A stretch of DNA of 64,000 bases from Miscanthus floridulus. Its lineage: Eukaryota > Streptophyta > Magnoliopsida > Poales > Poaceae. The notes beneath the pieces were generated by a model. The model saw only the letters and a list, made by a program, of their open reading frames with translations. It was not told the origin of the DNA and made no database searches. Shown piece by piece: positions 24,169 to 39,279 of this stretch (its first letter is position 1; each line of letters opens with the position of its first letter). Location of the stretch: contig NC_089593.1 in NCBI RefSeq assembly GCF_019320115.1, positions 9,000,386 to 9,064,385 on the forward strand, in the 5' to 3' direction. The position numbers were made by a program, and so were the translations under genes.

Positions 24169-24577
24169 TGGCGAGCGCGGACGCCATACGCGTGGCCATG
24201 CGGCGCGTGCGAGCGCTGGTCCGGCGGAACGGCCCCACATTCTCCTCCTCCCCATCCATCTCCGGTCGCCAACAGCGGCAGGCAGCGGCGGGCGGCCCTT
24301 GCGCTGGATGAGGAGACAGGCAGGTGTGGAGAGTGGAGACGTAGAGAGCGCGTGGATTAAGCGGGCGGCGCGGGCGCCGGCGGTCGACCAAGTGCGGCGT
24401 CCGTTGGCCGGTGGGGAGGGACAGGGAGAAGTGGGGATGGCTACTGGGCTACTTCATGGGCTTTGCCATGTGTGTCTAACGGATTGTTGTATATTGGGCC
24501 AGGCCGTATGGTTAGCAGGCAAGGCCTGGCCCAATATAAAATTTCTGTATGTCTCCAAACAAATATATCGATAATGC

Positions 24578-25612
24578 TTACGAGCGGGTGTCCCTTCGTC
24601 CGGAGCTGCTTTTCACGCCTGCAGCCTTGCGTCTCCCTGTCTCTTTCTTAAAATATCTTCCGCTCCCGTGCGGACTGCGCTGCGCTTGCTGCTCGGCAGC
24701 TGATGTCTTCCCTGCGCGCACCCCATCTCGTGCCGTGCGGATCCCCCATCCCACGCCGCGCCCCCTCCGTCGCCGAGTTATGCTTCATCCCCCGCCGTGC
24801 CCGCTCTAGCTCGCTGCACCCCCCCGCTGGTACACGCTGTGTCCCGTCCCCCACGCACGCTAGGGTGCTGCTGCCACCGCCGTTCCCCACCAGAAGGTCG
24901 TGGCCGCTGTCGACGCCGTGGCCTCCGTGGTGCACGACCTTAGCAAGGAGGTGTTGCGATGAAAGCGCATGTCGCAAGCGTATGTTGCAATTATTTCATA
25001 TGAATGCTGCAAAAGTAGATCGGGGATGTTGCAAGTGTTTCAGAGGTGTTGTTCAAAATGTTTTATCTGTTCCAAACGTATGTTGCAAGGGATCCGATCT
25101 GGATGTTGCATATGTTTCACACATATGTTGTTCAAAATGTTTCAGCTGTTTCAGTCTTATGTTGCAAGTTGTAAGTGTTTTCATGTTGCAAGTTGCAAGT
25201 GTTTTTATCTGATGTTGCATATGTTTCACATATGTTGCAACTTGCAAGTGTATGTCCTAGATGTTTCATCTGTTTTTCATACGGACGTTGCATTCAAGTG
25301 TTTCGTATTGTTCTGAGAGTCAAGGGGTGCGGGGAGTGATGGTGGCACGGCACGGGCGCTGGGTAATTATGGGGCGCGGTGACCTGGGGACCGCTGGTCG
25401 GGGCGCGACGGGGGCTGGGTGCATGTGTGGGTGGGGCGAATGGCCTCGAATCGAGGCGGACAAGACGGGCTGCGCGTGCGAGGTGAATCGCGTGGACGCA
25501 TGGTCGCGGCGATAGGATGGTGCCGTGCGGGGCGGGAATAAAATCAGCGCACGGGGGCAGGCTGCGAGGGTGTCTGGACGCGTCCTCGCGCCGGACATCC
25601 GAGCACTAATTG
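24578..25612. mobile_element. DNA-transposon-like repeat with reiterated 'tgttgcaagtgtttc' motif
   Basis: Starts near 'gagcgggtgtcccttcgtcc' and ends near 'gccggacatccgagcactaa', a rough inverted pair. The core 24950-25310 is an array of variants of 'atgttgcaagtgtttcatctg'; the flanks are GC-rich. The same composition and motif recur at about 57030-57815, including 'ttgcaaaagtagatcggg.atgttgca' in both, so this is a repeat family rather than a gene. The long plus frame at 24969-25316 follows the motif array. Confidence 0.6.
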
Positions 25613-26260
25613 CTCCGAGTAAATATAGGTCTCGCTTTTCCGAGGAGTCAAACATTTTAGAATTTAACAAGATATATAACTAAAAATTAATTGACTACCA
25701 AGTAATCAAACCATAAATTTACAATGGCTTGCTTAATGGCAATACCTATTCGTTTCTTATAGCCTTTCTTGCTCAGAGGAGCTGGAGTTGTGGTTGCACT
25801 CGTGGTGCTACTATTTGACCCAGAGCCAGCTCTGGTTTCATCTCCACACCAACGAATTACGGAACCACCACAGGGACAGTCAGGACTTAAGGTGGAGGCT
25901 AGAGCAAAGACGCGCACTAGGCCCCTCCCTAGCCCTAGGCCCCTCTGCACTGCAGCACCGTGCATTGCCCTCCTCGAAATTCTGTGTGACACCGTCGCAC
26001 AGAGACGAGTGTGATTAGATTTTATTTTCTAGAGAAATAGGGACACATGCATGTCACGTAGTCATGCGGTGTCGCACGTCGTCTCCGTGCGACGGTGTTG
26101 CATATTGTGCCGGCGGCCTTGTCGGTGGTGAGCAGAAGTGGGAATCCTTCTTTATCCAGTCAGCCATAGTAATTATTTTAGCTACCACCAAACTTTGAAC
26201 CAGATACTTTGTTGAGTAGTGATTTTGGTTCGGATTTTCAGTATGAAAAGCTATCAAGTT
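25613..26260. other. No supported gene; a minus-strand frame with a cysteine-rich patch
   Basis: A minus frame at 25687-25992 (101 codons) contains CPCGGSVIRWCGDETRAGS, reminiscent of short zinc-binding patches next to plant transposases, followed by a basic KKGYKKR stretch. There is no splice support and I do not assign a function. 26040-26100 has the partly palindromic 'cacgtagtcatgcggtgtcgcacg'. Confidence 0.3.
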
Positions 26261-27395
26261 GCCACGTTATGTCTAGTGGCCGCTATAACTGATCTTTCCA
26301 AAGGGTGGTGGCATAGCTATGCCACTTGGTGATAGTCATCGAGAATGTGCTCTTGCTTAGCGTTGGTTCTCCTCTGTGGTAGGTTTCAATTCATTTGGAA
26401 TATTTATGGTCTAGAATATTTTTGATAAATATAGAAGTAAAATTTTGAATTAACACGTATAAAAAAATATATAGCAACAACTAAAAAGATTAAAAGTTAA
26501 AAACCAAATATGAATTCGTGATGCCATAGAAACACAAATGCAATAAGAGTTTACATAATTTAACCTTAAGTTCCAATAAAATATACACTAAAGCCCCACG
26601 GTAGTGCAATACAAAGGATTGCAACAAATATCTTAATTTCTATGCAATGTTAAAGTAGGGAGTGTTTCCGTGCCCATAAGATTTAGAGCAGTGTGTGTAT
26701 ATGCGGAGTTTGAGACGATGTTGAGTCTTTCTATCACTCTCTCGCATGACCGTATGAGTTACAGCAGTGTGTCTAAGCATAAGCATGGCGTGCAACCCAA
26801 TCCTAAAAGGAATTGAAATACGCGATAAGATCGTTGGATAAATCTTTTAGCTTTAGGTGTCCATACGAGTTAGAGAAGCACGTGTCCAGACATGATATAG
26901 ACTCCAATATATTCTAAGATAAATTGGAATGCATGATGATCCGAACGCAAGTCAGCAACAAGCTATATATCATGTTGGAATACATGAACATAAGGTCCCT
27001 ATATATATATATGGAGCCTGCACATTAATCGTCATAAGTTGCTAGGTTAAAAAAAAGATAAATCATATAACTTCTCACAAAAATGAGAAATTAGAAAGGT
27101 TTGGGCACCAATTTGATAGATTATTATGTTCCGCAAAATAAAGGCTATTGTTCACAGTCGTGTTTAAGTCCGCCTAATAGATTTCTATAGCATATTTGTT
27201 TGTAATGCGTATCAACTGAAAGACGTTTAAACAAAGTCTCCATAATCAATACTAGTATTATTGCGACAAGCATCGGTTCTGATATTGAAAAACAAGTATG
27301 TGGCCGGTGTAAGTTTTGCGTTGGTGTACAGTGGTGCCTGCACGTACACGACGCGTTTCGTTTTTTACTAAGCGTGGAAATACCGTTTGGTCTAC
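26261..27395 (+). repeat. LecRK C-terminal tail plus ~1.1 kb of 3' flank, second copy
   Basis: 26261-26308 aligns with the last codons of the LecRK pseudogene: 'gctataactgatctttccaaaggg' encodes AITDLSKG, where the 19-kb copy has VITDLSKGR before its stop. The rest of the gene is missing. 26310-27395 is the same flank as 16727-18530 and holds the empty site for the LINE at 17146. The copy stops matching near 'aagcgtggaaataccgt' (27370-27393). Confidence 0.8.
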
Positions 27396-27430
27396 TTGTA
27401 CAGGGACTGTATATTTATTATTTACTCCTC

Positions 27431-27890
27431 TAAACTGCGTCAGCTCCTCGAAAGGAAGCGGCCACCACGTCATCTGAAATTTCTCTCTCCATCCGATCTC
27501 CCCGTCCAATGGCTGTGATTGTTTGTATCAGATTTCGATTCCTATGCTTCTCCTCGCTTTTCCCGGCTTCTTCGCTGTTTTTCCGGCTTCTCGTCACAAT
27601 CCAGAAAAACGAATATATACGGCAGCCCCTGCTTCAAGTTTCCAGATACTTCTCCTTCCCGGCGCTTCTTCTCTCCCGTAGCGTGTCCAACCCGCCGAGC
27701 GCCGCTTCCGTCGCCGCCCTCGCCCAGGCCCTGCTTGGGAGCGCCGTCAGCGGCCCCCCGACAAGGTCGCCACCGCCGAACGCCGCCTCCAGCTCTCCGC
27801 CCCGGTGTGGTGCCTCGGTCTAGGCAGCCGGCGCCCGTCGCGGTGGCCACACCAACCTAGGGTTTCGCACCTTGCTCGCCGCTGCCGGCT
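27431..27890 (+). repeat. Left arm of a ~465-bp inverted repeat pair
   Basis: From 'taaactgcgtcagctcctcg' to 'gggtttcgcaccttgctcgc', this stretch is the reverse complement of 31240-31709 with scattered differences. It is GC-rich and gives open frames in two registers (27509-27823, 27519-27860) starting near 'atggctgtgattgtttg', but no domain is recognised. It may be a copied gene 5' end or a terminal inverted repeat. Confidence 0.8.
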
Positions 27891-27900
27891 GTAACTCCTT

Positions 27901-30900
27901 AAAATTTAATGCACAAGCATAAGATAAAGTGCAGAATAATAGTGGTTACGCACCGGGGCTTGCCTGGGTAAGATATAACCAAAAGTTAGCATTCCATCAT
28001 GGTGACACGATCATCAAGGCACCATCTTTTTCGCTACCTCGGTCTACTCCATGATCCATCGTTGTTCCTATTATGATATACGTGGATGCAACGCAGAGAT
28101 GACAATAATCAACGGCAACTACAACTCTAAATACGATTACGCTCCGCAAGCTAACGGCTAGCTTTAATGACTAACGTACTAGCCTACGTATCGACGTTGC
28201 CAAGTAAGGCTTTGTCTCTAGAAAAATGTTCTAGTTTTAAAATTTCAAGGTGCTTTGGCATTTTATTGCTTAAACATATATTTTCGAACTAGGGCTCATT
28301 TAGTTACCTTAGCAAACTAATTATTATGGAGCTACAAAAATTACAGTGAACACCTAATAATGTTAGGAATTTACTGTGAAAGTTTCAGAGCCAACACTAT
28401 CACTAATTTATCATAACAATTCCTGCAAGTTTATATTTTGACAATATTAAGTATCTCAAATTAATTATATAGCTCCTAAGAATATTATAAAACTATATGA
28501 ATAAAATATACTAACAGATAGATAATGATTTTAGGAACCTAACAAAATTGGTTTCATAATTTTTGGTTAACTACATAATTTTATACTGAATTTACAAGTT
28601 TACCCTAGAAACTAAATTAGAAAATGCATTAGAAAAAGGAATGGCCGGCAACAACCCTCTCAGGCCCGGCAGCCCAACACGGCGTGGCTGCACGCGTGGT
28701 GCGGTGGCCCAGCAACGGCCCAAGGCCGAGGCGCCCGTGCGCGCTCGCATTTTGCAAAAGAGGGCTCGGGTTTTTGGATAATCACGCGGAGCAACGGAAC
28801 ACTTTTACTACAGACTCACGCTTTGCATTAAAGACCCTAGAATGTGTTGCCTTTGCAACGGGTCAGTCCTCGGTGTGCCCGCGCACGGCGGCGCGGCACA
28901 CCGATGGCAACGGCGGTTACGCCGAGCCAACTAGGCTCGCTATGACGGAAGTAAGGGGCCGACAACTATCTACAGCTAAACGCGCAAGGATGGGTGGCGG
29001 TTAGGAGCTCGGAGGCGCACTGTCGCGGGCTGCAGCGGCGAGCGGCTATCCGTGGCGGTGGTGCAACTGTTCCGGCGAGCCTACGCCCTCATGGCAAGAT
29101 AGAGATGGCGAAGATGCATCCGTAGCTCACCGTGGTGTACGCAGTACTGACGGTTGAAGCTAGGAAGCGCTGCGACGGTTTGGCCACGTGCGACCGAGCG
29201 AGGTGGCGGCACTCTGCAATGGACACCGTCGCGTCACCACGTCTCCGGTAAGCGCCCTAGTCAATTAGCGCGGGCACCAGATAGAGGAGGTCAAGGCGAG
29301 TTCAGGGTTACAAGCAATTGAACTGCTACCACTCCTACATGCCTTACCCCCAACCCTCTAGTCATGGCTGCGCACCTGACCGACGGCGAAGAGAAACCGA
29401 AATTGGTCGGCAACGGAGCTTGGATGTGGCTCGGGGCGGTTGGCTCAGCTAGACAACTCTATGGCAGAGCTATAAGTGCGACGAATCGAGCTCTAATGAA
29501 CTGAGGCGAGTGAATTTTGAATCCTCTGTGGGAGGGGACGTCGGCCTATTGTCCATGATGGCGGTGATGGCTTGCAACGAGTCCCGTCGGTGCGGCGGTC
29601 TCAATAAATGGGCATGCAGGGAGGGCAGAGCGTGGGTAGGGAAACATTGTTAATGCTTGGGTGGAGCCCTTCGGAGTGCCTGTGCGGTCATGTGTACGTA
29701 GCAATGCGGCGTCGTGATACGGCAGGGGCGGTAAGAGCCGGAGCGGGGTAGGTGAGGTGAGCGGCTATGAACGGGCACTACAGGGCGAGGTAAGGTGATA
29801 GAGAAGGCAGACTGGCAGAGTGCAGTCCTGTGCGTGACTTTGGCAGTACATGCACACGGCGCGGAGCAATGGCGGCCAAGCCTGGCCTGGCACACAGCCG
29901 GCGCCCACGCGCTCGCTGCCGACATGACCCATGCATCGTAGTGCCATAAATGGCAAGACGACGGTGACACGGCCTCATGCGCGCGGCATCAAAGCGGGCC
30001 AACGACGCAATGCGGTGTAGCGGCAGGCGCACAGCGTGGCAATGCGACGGTAGCGGCAGCGGTGTCGACGCGGCGCGGGCGCGGAGGCAGCAACACCACC
30101 AGCGGCACGGCGCAGCGACAACAGCGATAGCGGCATGGCCCAGTGGCAGCAACGATAGCGGCACGGTCCCGAGGCCATGGCATGGCAGCACAGCGATGCG
30201 CGTAGCGAATAGTGCAGGCTACAGCGAAGGGAGGGAGAGAGAGAGAGCAACGTAGTAGCGCCACAGTGGTGACAGCGGTAGCGGCACAGAGCGCTGCAGC
30301 GTGGCAGCAGCAGCGGTGGCCAGCCGGGCCGGAGCCGGCCAAGCGCGGCAGCGCGCGTGCGCACTCAGAGCGCGCCAATGCCACAACGCCCCCCCAGGCC
30401 GCGCCCAGCCCAGAGGGCTAGTTCGAGAACGTGCTTTGCATGGATTTTAAAGCAGCGACTACCACTAAACCGTTGCCTCTAAACTAAAATCGACTTCACC
30501 ACGATCAAACTAATACATGAGGCTGCTCAGCCGAGCTAAAACACCACATCACCCTCTAACCCAATCTCTCTAAATAAATTGCTAAACTTGGCAATGTCCA
30601 TATGTACACAAGCTTGAAATTTTCTAAGGTTTTTTTAGTTGAACTCTATTTCAAATTGCATTTCTAAGCTATTGAAAATATTACTAAGCAATATTATTTT
30701 TCAACAGCAATTATTTCATTGTCATCTACAAAGTTTGCACTTCAAACTTTATTTAAGTATCATACGCATGTTCTATAGTATTTTTGTTCAATAAAAATTA
30801 GTTTTAACCCCACTTGACATACATGAGCTATTGCATCAACATTGATTTAACATTTTTATTGATTATTTTAGGCTACAAGAAATTTATCAACACCTTCTAT

Positions 30901-30979
30901 CACATGCATTATTACACAAACATGATGCTCGTGACACGATTTAGTAGTTGGTTTAGGGCGTAACACCGAGGGTGTTACA
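27901..30979 (-). mobile_element. Partial long LTR in reverse orientation
   Basis: On the minus strand this begins TGTAACACCCTCGGTGTTACG (read in two parts) at 30979 and follows the first ~3.16 kb of the solo LTR at 3170 to 'ttttaaggagttac' near 27901, where it is cut off. It includes the same 'cccaggcaagccccggt' block. The GC-rich part (about 28630-30420) yields long overlapping frames rich in Ala, Arg and Cys that are composition artefacts. It lies between the two inverted arms. No 5-bp target duplication is visible. Confidence 0.8.
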
Positions 30980-31239
30980 GCCTATCCCTTCTCTTCCCTG
31001 CCTGCTCGTCGCTAGCCAGGCCGCCGCGCCAAGGGTCGTCCGTGCCGGGGCTGCCATGCCCAAGGGCTGCCGCGGCAGGGGGCGCCGGTGCCAGGGCTGA
31101 CGCCGCCGCGGCGCCGGGGCTGCAGCGCTGGCCGCTCACCTATGCAAAGGGGAAGATGGAGGGAGACCTGGGGGAGGAGCCATGAGAGGAGAAGGAGAGG
31201 TTGAGGTACTGGCAGATCCGGACGGTGAGCTGACCTGCC
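30980..31239. other. GC-rich spacer between the LTR fragment and the right arm
   Basis: 260 bp, very GC-rich ('ccgcggcagggggcgccgg'), present only on the right side of the inverted structure, with no equivalent by the left arm. No gene is seen. It may be part of the arm's original source sequence that was lost on the left. Confidence 0.4.
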
Positions 31240-31709
31240 GCCGGTGGCGGCGAGCAAGGTGCGAAACCCTTGGTCGGTGTGGCCGCCGCGACGGGCGCCG
31301 ACTGCCTAGACCGAGGCACCACTCCGGGGCAGAGAGCCAAAGGCGGCGTTCGGCGGTGGCGACCTCGCCGGGGGGCCACTGACGGCGCTCCCGAGCAGGG
31401 CCTAGGTGAGGGCGGGGACGGAAGCGGCGCTCGGCGGGTTGGACACGCTGCGGGAGAGAAGAAGCGTCGGGAAGGAGAAGTATCTGGAAACTTGAAGCAG
31501 GAGCTGCTGCATATATTCATTTTTCTGGATTCTGACGAGAAGCCGAAAAAGCAGTGAAGAAGCCAGGAAAAGTGAGGAGAAGCACATGAATCTGCTTCCG
31601 GCGAAATCTGATACAAACAATCACAGCCATTGGATGGGGAGATCGGACGGAGAGGGAAATTTCAGATGACGTGGTGGCCGCTTCCTTTCGAGGAGCTGAT
31701 GCAGTTTAT
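31240..31709 (-). repeat. Right arm of the inverted repeat pair
   Basis: Reverse complement of 27431-27890; ends '...aggagctgatgcagttta'. Immediately beyond it the (TA)n tract begins, so the outer flanks of the two arms share nothing and no target duplication can be read. Confidence 0.8.
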
Positions 31710-31714
31710 AGGTC

Positions 31715-36269
<4,555 letters not shown>

Positions 36270-36274
<5 letters not shown>

Positions 36275-36301
36275 CACGCGATGGCGCGCGCCTTGCACTA
36301 G
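36270..36301 (+). mobile_element. Helitron-like 3' terminus (CTAG)
   Basis: 'gcacgcgatggcgcgcgc' can form a short GC hairpin, followed 11 bases on by CTAG and then T at 36302. Helitrons end in CTRR after a hairpin and insert 5' of T. The terminus at 56895 has the same pattern and nearly the same sequence ('gcgcgcaatggcgcgcgcct', then 'tccactag'), so the two form one family. Confidence 0.6.
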
Positions 36302-36306
36302 TATAT

Positions 36307-38312
36307 ATTGTAAGTCCTAGTATACATGTTTTAGGTAAGGGCAGAGCATGGATAAATTCAATTCGATGGCTAACAATAAATTTTCAGCCTTTGAGGCAAC
36401 TGATGTTTGTCGTAACTTTCAGACAACAAGCTCCAAGCCTAACTTTTATTTCAGATTCATTACGATAATGAATGTGTTTCTAGACATTATCACGGTATAA
36501 TACACTTGAAAAATTGAATTGATATATTCTTGATTTTGACTTGGCTAACAAATATCTCATTCAATTTATGTTGCACCCGTTGCAACGCACGAGCACTCGT
36601 CTAGTAGAAAAACTGAAAATAGAAATAAGAAGAAGCACCGACGGCACTGTCACCGGCCAGTGATACTCAGGCAGCAAGGAGGAGGGCTGGCATACTGGCC
36701 GGGGCCGCGTAGACACTAATACATTACTGGGTTTAAAAATCAAATCATTTTCGGGTCAGCACATCGTGTAGAAATCAAATCAAATATGCGATCGCTCTAT
36801 GCCTATCTGCTAAAAAAAGCATACACTATTACTCCTTTATGTGTGTTCGCCAGAGCTGAACTGTCCGTGCTGATTGTCTAATTACCGTATGGAGACACCG
36901 GAAGGCAAGAAAATAAAATGAAATAAAACGGAAAGAGAAATATAGGAAGAAAAAGGAATTTATTGGAATATCACCACGCAATGATCATGATCATGATTTA
37001 AATCTCGTTCATCGTGCTTCGCGTTGCGTGTTGACAACAAATATTTTTTTCCCAATAAATAAATTGTTGTCATGCCTTAGACGGGCTAGGATATTGTAAG
37101 TCCGAGTAAACATGTTTTGGGTAAGGCAGAGCATGGATAAATTCAATTCGATACCTAGTAATAAATTTTCAGCCTTTGAGGCAACTGATATTTGTCGTAA
37201 CTTTCAGACAACAAGCTCCAAGCCTAACTTTTATTTCAGATTCATTACGATAATGAATGTGTTTCTAGACATTATCATGGTATAATACACTTAAAAATTG
37301 AATTGATATATTCTTGATTTTGACTTGGCTAACAAACATCTCATTCCATTTATGTTGCACCCGTTGCAACGCATGGTTATTCGTCTAAGTAGAAAAACTG
37401 AAAATAGAAATAAGAAGAAGCACCGACGGCACTGTCACTGGCCAATGATACTCAGGCAGCAAGGAGGAGGGCTGGCATACTGGCCGGGGACACTAATACA
37501 TTACTGGGTTTTAGAAATCAAATCATTTTCCGGTCAGCACATCGTGTAGAAATCAAATCAAATATGCGATGCCTATCTGCTAAAAAAAGCATACACTATT
37601 ACTCCTTTATGTGCGTTTGTCAGAGCCGAACTATACGTGGTGTTGTCTAATCAGCGCATGGAAATACTGGAAGGCAAGTAAATAAAATGGAATAAAACGG
37701 AAATAAAATTATGGGAAGAAAAAAGAATTTATTGGAATATCACCACGTAATGATCATGATCGTGATCCAAATCTCGTTCGTCGTCCTTCGTGTTGCGTGT
37801 TGACAACAAATATTTTTTCCCAAAAAATAAATGGTTGTCATGCCTCATGCGGGCTAAGATATTTTAAGTTCGAGTATACATGTTTTAGGCAAGGCAGAGC
37901 ATGGATAAATTTAATTTGATACCTAACAATAAATTTTCAGCCTTTGAGGCAACTAATGTTTATCGTAACTTTCAGACAACAAGCTTCAAACCTAACTTTT
38001 ATTTCAGATTCATTACTATAATGAATGTGTTTCTAGACATTATCATGGTATAATACATTTGATAAATTGAATTGATATATTCTTGATTTTGACTTGGCTA
38101 ACAAACATCTCATTCAATTTATGTTGTATCCGTTGCAACGCACGGACACTCGTCTAGTAGAAAAACTAAAAATAGAAATAAGAAGAAGCACCGACGGCAC
38201 TGTCACCGGCCAGTGATACTCAGGCAGGAAGGCGGAGGGCTGGCATATTGACCGGGGCCGCGTAGACACTAATACATTACTGGGTTTTAGAAATCAAATC
38301 ATTTTCTGGTCA
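36307..38312 (+). repeat. Tandem array of ~780-bp units with Helitron-like ends
   Basis: Three units start at about 36307, 37093 and 37858 ('gatattgtaagtccgag' and variants) and share 'aaattttcagcctttgaggc', 'caacaagctccaagcctaac', 'agaagaagcaccgacggcac' and 'gtcagcacatcgtgtagaaa'. The third unit is cut at 38312 by a PIF-like insertion and resumes at 39168, where the MULE then cuts it again at 39280. Each unit carries a terminus-like motif, 'cgttgcaacgcacg' (palindrome CGTTGCAACG) followed by CTCGTCTAG/T, at about 36604, 37387 (mutated) and 38157. No coding potential. Confidence 0.85.
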
Positions 38313-39167
38313 GGGCATGTATAACGAGCGTCTTTTTCTCGTCTCGGTGATGGGCCTATTTCAGAAAACCCCCCAGCTCAGCCGAGAGACGGGCGCATCT
38401 TCGCCTCGCGAGGCGACGGCCCTGTCCCGTGCTCCGATGCGGAACAGATGACCGCGGCTCCGTTGTACGGCCTCGTCTCCTACAGGCGACGGCGCGCTCG
38501 GATCCCGCGTGGGCAGCAGCCGCGCTCGCAGCAGCAGTCGATTTGGGCGCGCGCGGGATTTTTCCGCGCCAAATCCATCTCCATCTTCATATATCCCCGC
38601 ATCCTCACTTTTCCCCAAATCCATCTTCATCTCGCATTGTCCTCAGTCTCCTATTTGGTGCGCCGAGATGTCCATGCCGCCCGCAGCTAGGAAGAAGAAG
38701 GGCTCGTCACCATCAGCGTTGGCTGCGGCGGCAACGTCGGCCCTAGCCCATACCCTCGGTCGCCGCCGCGGTGGCTGCTTGGCGCTGACAGCTCTCTCCT
38801 TGGGTCGTCATGGCGGCTCGGCGTCGACGGTGAACATGTGATTGCTATCTGAATGCTTCCCAGTTAAATTTTTGTGTGGCCATGTTACTGCTATCTGAAT
38901 TTCCCAGTTAAATGTCTCCCATGCGTAACTGAAGCATTAGTGAGTGTAATCATGTTGCTCTTATTTATTCTTGATACATTTTCTATCAAATAACCACACA
39001 ATGGTATACAAAATTTATTTATAGTTGATCCTAGCTACATGCAAAGCATTAAACAGCTTAGAGACGGACCTTCTGTCTGTGGGTTGTATGACTTATCTTT
39101 ATACCCGTCTGTATGGTAGATTCGAGGTGCTTAGAGACGGACCCCCGTCTATGGGTTGTACATGCCC
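38313..39167. mobile_element. PIF/Harbinger-like nonautonomous element in unit 3 of the array
   Basis: TIRs GGGCATGTATAAC and (complement) GGGCATGTACAACC; flanked by TCA at 38310-38312 and 39168-39170. The other array units read 'ggtcagcacatcg' without interruption, so this is a proven insertion of 855 bp. The interior has a small open frame with ATGTCCATGCCGCCCGCAGC near 38667 and an Arg/Lys-rich start, but no transposase. Confidence 0.8.
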
Positions 39168-39279
39168 TCAGCACATCGTGGAGAAATCAAATCAAATATG
39201 CGATCGCTCTACGCCTATCTGCTAAAAAAAATATACACTATTACTCTTTATGTGTGTTCGCCAAAGCCGAACTGTACGT

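Larger units (their letters stand above)
22560..24259 (-). pseudogene. SWC6: SWC6/SEF-like SWR1-complex subunit (HIT zinc finger), four exons, disabled
   Basis: Minus-strand exons 24259-24149, 23642-23541, 22917-22814 and 22721-22560 join through GT-AG introns. Exon 1 encodes MDGEEENVG...ASSDNRAQ; exon 2 begins AALARLE and continues, after a shift, into NAVVEVVDLNDDED; exon 3 reads MQKKQSKIMKRKTRQGKALE, ending FMDVLQE; exon 4 starts ANMESLPPHIPTYLRAAVGP and runs into HYCSVCGSSANYTCMRCGTR. This is the layout of plant SWC6/SEF (ZNHIT1 homologue), which helps the SWR1 remodeller place H2A.Z in chromatin. Lesions: exon 2 lacks one base (GAGCTCTT for GAGGCTCTT; 102 bases where phase needs 103), and in exon 4 an out-of-frame deletion removes the last HIT-finger ligands, giving CIRAA-stop while the family C-terminus CLKFVA survives in another frame. 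A SINE sits in intron 1. A polyploid or diploid genome should hold an intact copy elsewhere. Confidence 0.85.

Noticed and set aside
24969..25316. 115-codon plus frame with many Cys, Phe and Met
   Set aside because: It follows the 'atgttgcaagtgtttc' motif array; the residue pattern reflects the DNA repeat, not a cysteine-rich protein.
28684..30421. Many overlapping 90-137-codon frames on both strands, rich in Ala, Arg, Cys
   Set aside because: They fall in the GC-rich core of the reversed LTR fragment; overlap on both strands and lack of domains mark them as composition artefacts.
27431..31709. Two divergent genes starting ATGGCTGTGATTGTTTG in the inverted arms
   Set aside because: The arms are mirror copies of one another with frame differences and no recognisable domain; a repeat explanation is sufficient.
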